Source: Spirosoma sp.
GTDB taxonomy: Bacteria; Bacteroidota; Bacteroidia; Cytophagales; Spirosomataceae
NCBI GenBank assembly: GCA_025351545.1
Contig: JANXVQ010000233.1
Span: 1 to 7,230 of the forward strand
DNA: 7,230 bases
Direction of reading: 5' to 3'
Shown: positions 6,060 through 7,230 of the stretch, piece after piece
Layout: the number at the start of each line of letters is the position of its first letter
Position numbering within the stretch: position 1 is the stretch's first letter
Made by a program: the position numbers and the translations under genes
Notes under the pieces: generated by a model
Seen by the model: only the letters and a program-made list of their open reading frames with translations
The model's database searches: none
What the model was told of the DNA's origin: nothing

Positions 6060-6941
6060 CTAATAAAGCTCATCCAATGTCAGGCCGAGATACCGATTAA
6101 CAGCCTGAAATGTACTCAGGAAGCCAATCAGCACGCCCAGTGCCACAATACCTCCCATCAGAAAGATCATTTTTTCCGGGTCCTGAAATGTTCCCAGTTC
6201 AGGCAGATTGTGAATAGCAACCTGCAATCCAACCAGGAGCAAAATGACAGCTATAACACCCGCCAGAAATCCTTGCCACATACCCCGTCCTAAAAACGGC
6301 CGTGTAATAAACCCATTCGTGGCACCAACCAACTGCATACTTCTAATCAGCAACCGTTGTGAGTGAAGCGCCAGCCGGATTGTGTTGTTCATTAATACGA
6401 CAATAATCAACAGCAGAATCAACGCAAAAGCCGACATTACGGCATAAATTTTCGTAATATTCCGGTTGATATTGTCCACCAGATTTTCCTGATAAACTAC
6501 CTCAAATACGCCGTCAATCTCTTCTAAATCCCGTTTTACTTCCTGTAACTTTGCTTCCTCAAAATACCCTTCACTAAGTTTTATGCGGTAGCTGTCGTGC
6601 AGCGGATTCTCGCCCAGAAACTTCGTGAAATCTTCTTTCGTTTCGGCAATAAATTCCTTCGCGGCTTCATCTTTCGTAACCAGATTAACCTGGGGAATAC
6701 CGTTGACTTTCAGAATATAAGGTTGCTCAGCAATAGTGTTAAATAGAGAGGTACTCTTCTTCACACTGAGGTCTTTATCCAGAAAAGCCCGCACTTCGTA
6801 GTTCTCACGGATGTATGTTACCAGCTTCTTTGACTGGATAGCCAGCAATCCACAGAAACCAATTAAAAATAATGCCAGTGTCAGACTGAACAAAATCATG
6901 CCACTGGGGTATAAACCTACTTTTTTCTTGTTACGAGCCAT
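6060..6941 (-). CDS. ftsX: Cell division protein FtsX (permease-like)
   Basis: A 293-residue inner-membrane protein with the four-helix FtsX layout. There is a short basic cytoplasmic N-terminus, TM1 (about 14-35), a periplasmic domain (36-163), TM2 (about 164-185), a cytoplasmic loop, TM3 (about 222-242) and TM4 (about 258-279), followed by a short cytoplasmic tail. The loop NNTIRLALHSQRLLIRSMQLVGAT (185-208) matches the conserved 'IRL-I--RR-EI-IM-LVGA' segment of the family. With the ATPase FtsE, FtsX transmits division-site signals across the membrane to control peptidoglycan hydrolases. No ftsE is present in this window; in Bacteroidota it is often elsewhere, so the partnership is inferred. 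A good promoter candidate lies 22-56 bases upstream, making ftsX the probable first gene of the transcript that continues into DUF3098. Confidence 0.93.
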   Translation of the reverse strand: MARNKKKVGLYPSGMILFSLTLALFLIGFCGLLAIQSKKLVTYIRENYEVRAFLDKDLSVKKSTSLFNTIAEQPYILKVNGIPQVNLVTKDEAAKEFIAETKEDFTKFLGENPLHDSYRIKLSEGYFEEAKLQEVKRDLEEIDGVFEVVYQENLVDNINRNITKIYAVMSAFALILLLIIVVLMNNTIRLALHSQRLLIRSMQLVGATNGFITRPFLGRGMWQGFLAGVIAVILLLVGLQVAIHNLPELGTFQDPEKMIFLMGGIVALGVLIGFLSTFQAVNRYLGLTLDELY

Positions 6942-6963
6942 TTAGGGCGTTCGTGTTATGGGA

Positions 6964-6997
6964 CAAAAATAACTCATTCAACGGGTGAACGGTCCAA
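6964..6997 (-). promoter_or_regulatory. Bacteroidota-type promoter ahead of ftsX
   Basis: On the minus strand a TTG (6995-6997) is followed after 23 bases by TATTTTTG (6964-6971), a full match to the -7 consensus TAnnTTTG. Spacing is at the long end of the range described for Flavobacterium-type sigma-A promoters. The -7 element ends 22 bases before the ftsX ATG, giving a short leader. There is no clear Shine-Dalgarno, as is usual in this phylum. The rest of the 156-base truA-ftsX gap shows no further feature. Confidence 0.5.
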
Positions 6998-7097
6998 TTT
7001 AACAAAATTTAGCATAAGAGACTGGAAATGGGCACAGATGAACGTGATAGCAAATATTATACTCTCTCCTTTACGTTGTATTCTGCATACTCTATTC

Positions 7098-7230
7098 TTA
7101 CAATCCACGCTCTTGCAAAACCTTTGCCGGATACCCAACTTCAATTAAATATAAACCATTGGCCGGTGCTGCCCGGCCCGCCACAGTACGGTCCAGTGCC
7201 AAAACTATTTGTTCAAACCGGTTGAGGCTC
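7098..7230 (-). CDS. truA: C-terminal end of tRNA pseudouridine(38-40) synthase TruA (partial)
   Basis: Reading the minus strand from the window edge, one frame gives SLNRFEQIVLALDRTVAGRA, then APANGLYLIEVGYPAKVLQE, then RGL and a TAA at 7098-7100. The 'DR--AG--AP--GLYL--V-YP' pattern is the characteristic end of TruA, the enzyme that makes pseudouridine at positions 38-40 of the tRNA anticodon arm. About 43 residues are visible; the catalytic Asp and the start lie beyond the right edge. It is upstream of ftsX on the same strand, 156 bases away, but ftsX appears to have its own promoter. With truB further along, two tRNA pseudouridine synthases bracket the cell-division genes. Confidence 0.88.
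   Translation of the reverse strand, partial: SLNRFEQIVLALDRTVAGRAAPANGLYLIEVGYPAKVLQERGL

Noticed and set aside
6045..6293. Plus-strand open frame of 82 codons
   Set aside because: It lies antisense within ftsX, has no recognisable domain and is a frame shadow of a confident gene.
7028..7225. Plus-strand open frame of 65 codons
   Set aside because: It runs antisense through the recognisable TruA C-terminus and has no protein-like motif of its own.

Overview
The window looks like ordinary chromosome from a member of the Bacteroidota, most likely the Cytophagales (a Spirosoma-like relative is plausible, by inference only). Three things point there. One is the gene order ftsX – DUF3098 – uppP – truB – ribF. 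Another is a conserved Bacteroidota-only protein tail at the left edge. The third is a TTG / TAnnTTTG-type promoter ahead of ftsX together with a lack of clear Shine-Dalgarno sequences.

Left part (1-1721). A partial plus-strand gene ends at 270; it is the C-terminus of the conserved Bacteroidota protein usually labelled 'asparagine synthetase B'. A promoterless, start-less fragment follows (363-584) that resembles the C-terminal tail of an SPFH/prohibitin-type membrane protein. Facing it on the minus strand is a membrane-anchored DNA/RNA non-specific endonuclease (534-1610). A 111-base divergent intergenic region separates the nuclease from a plus-strand FAD-dependent oxidoreductase of the HI0933/YhiN type (1722-2948), whose stop codon overlaps that of the convergent ribF.

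Right part (2945-7230). All genes run on the minus strand, in transcription order: truA (partial, 7098-7230), ftsX (6060-6941), a DUF3098 membrane protein (5610-5954), uppP (4608-5453), truB (3874-4596, TTG start) and ribF (2945-3877). uppP, truB and ribF are tightly packed (11-base gap, then a 4-base ATGA overlap). The cluster links cell division and envelope work (FtsX; undecaprenyl phosphate recycling by UppP), tRNA pseudouridylation (TruA, TruB) and FMN/FAD synthesis (RibF). A candidate promoter lies just upstream of ftsX.

The gap between DUF3098 and uppP holds a compact 134-base inverted-repeat element with imperfect 24-base ends and an internal perfect 17-bp hairpin. It is the most unusual non-coding structure in the window. 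I see no CRISPR array, tRNA, rRNA, transposase, phage gene or evident new defence system; the window is mainly housekeeping.
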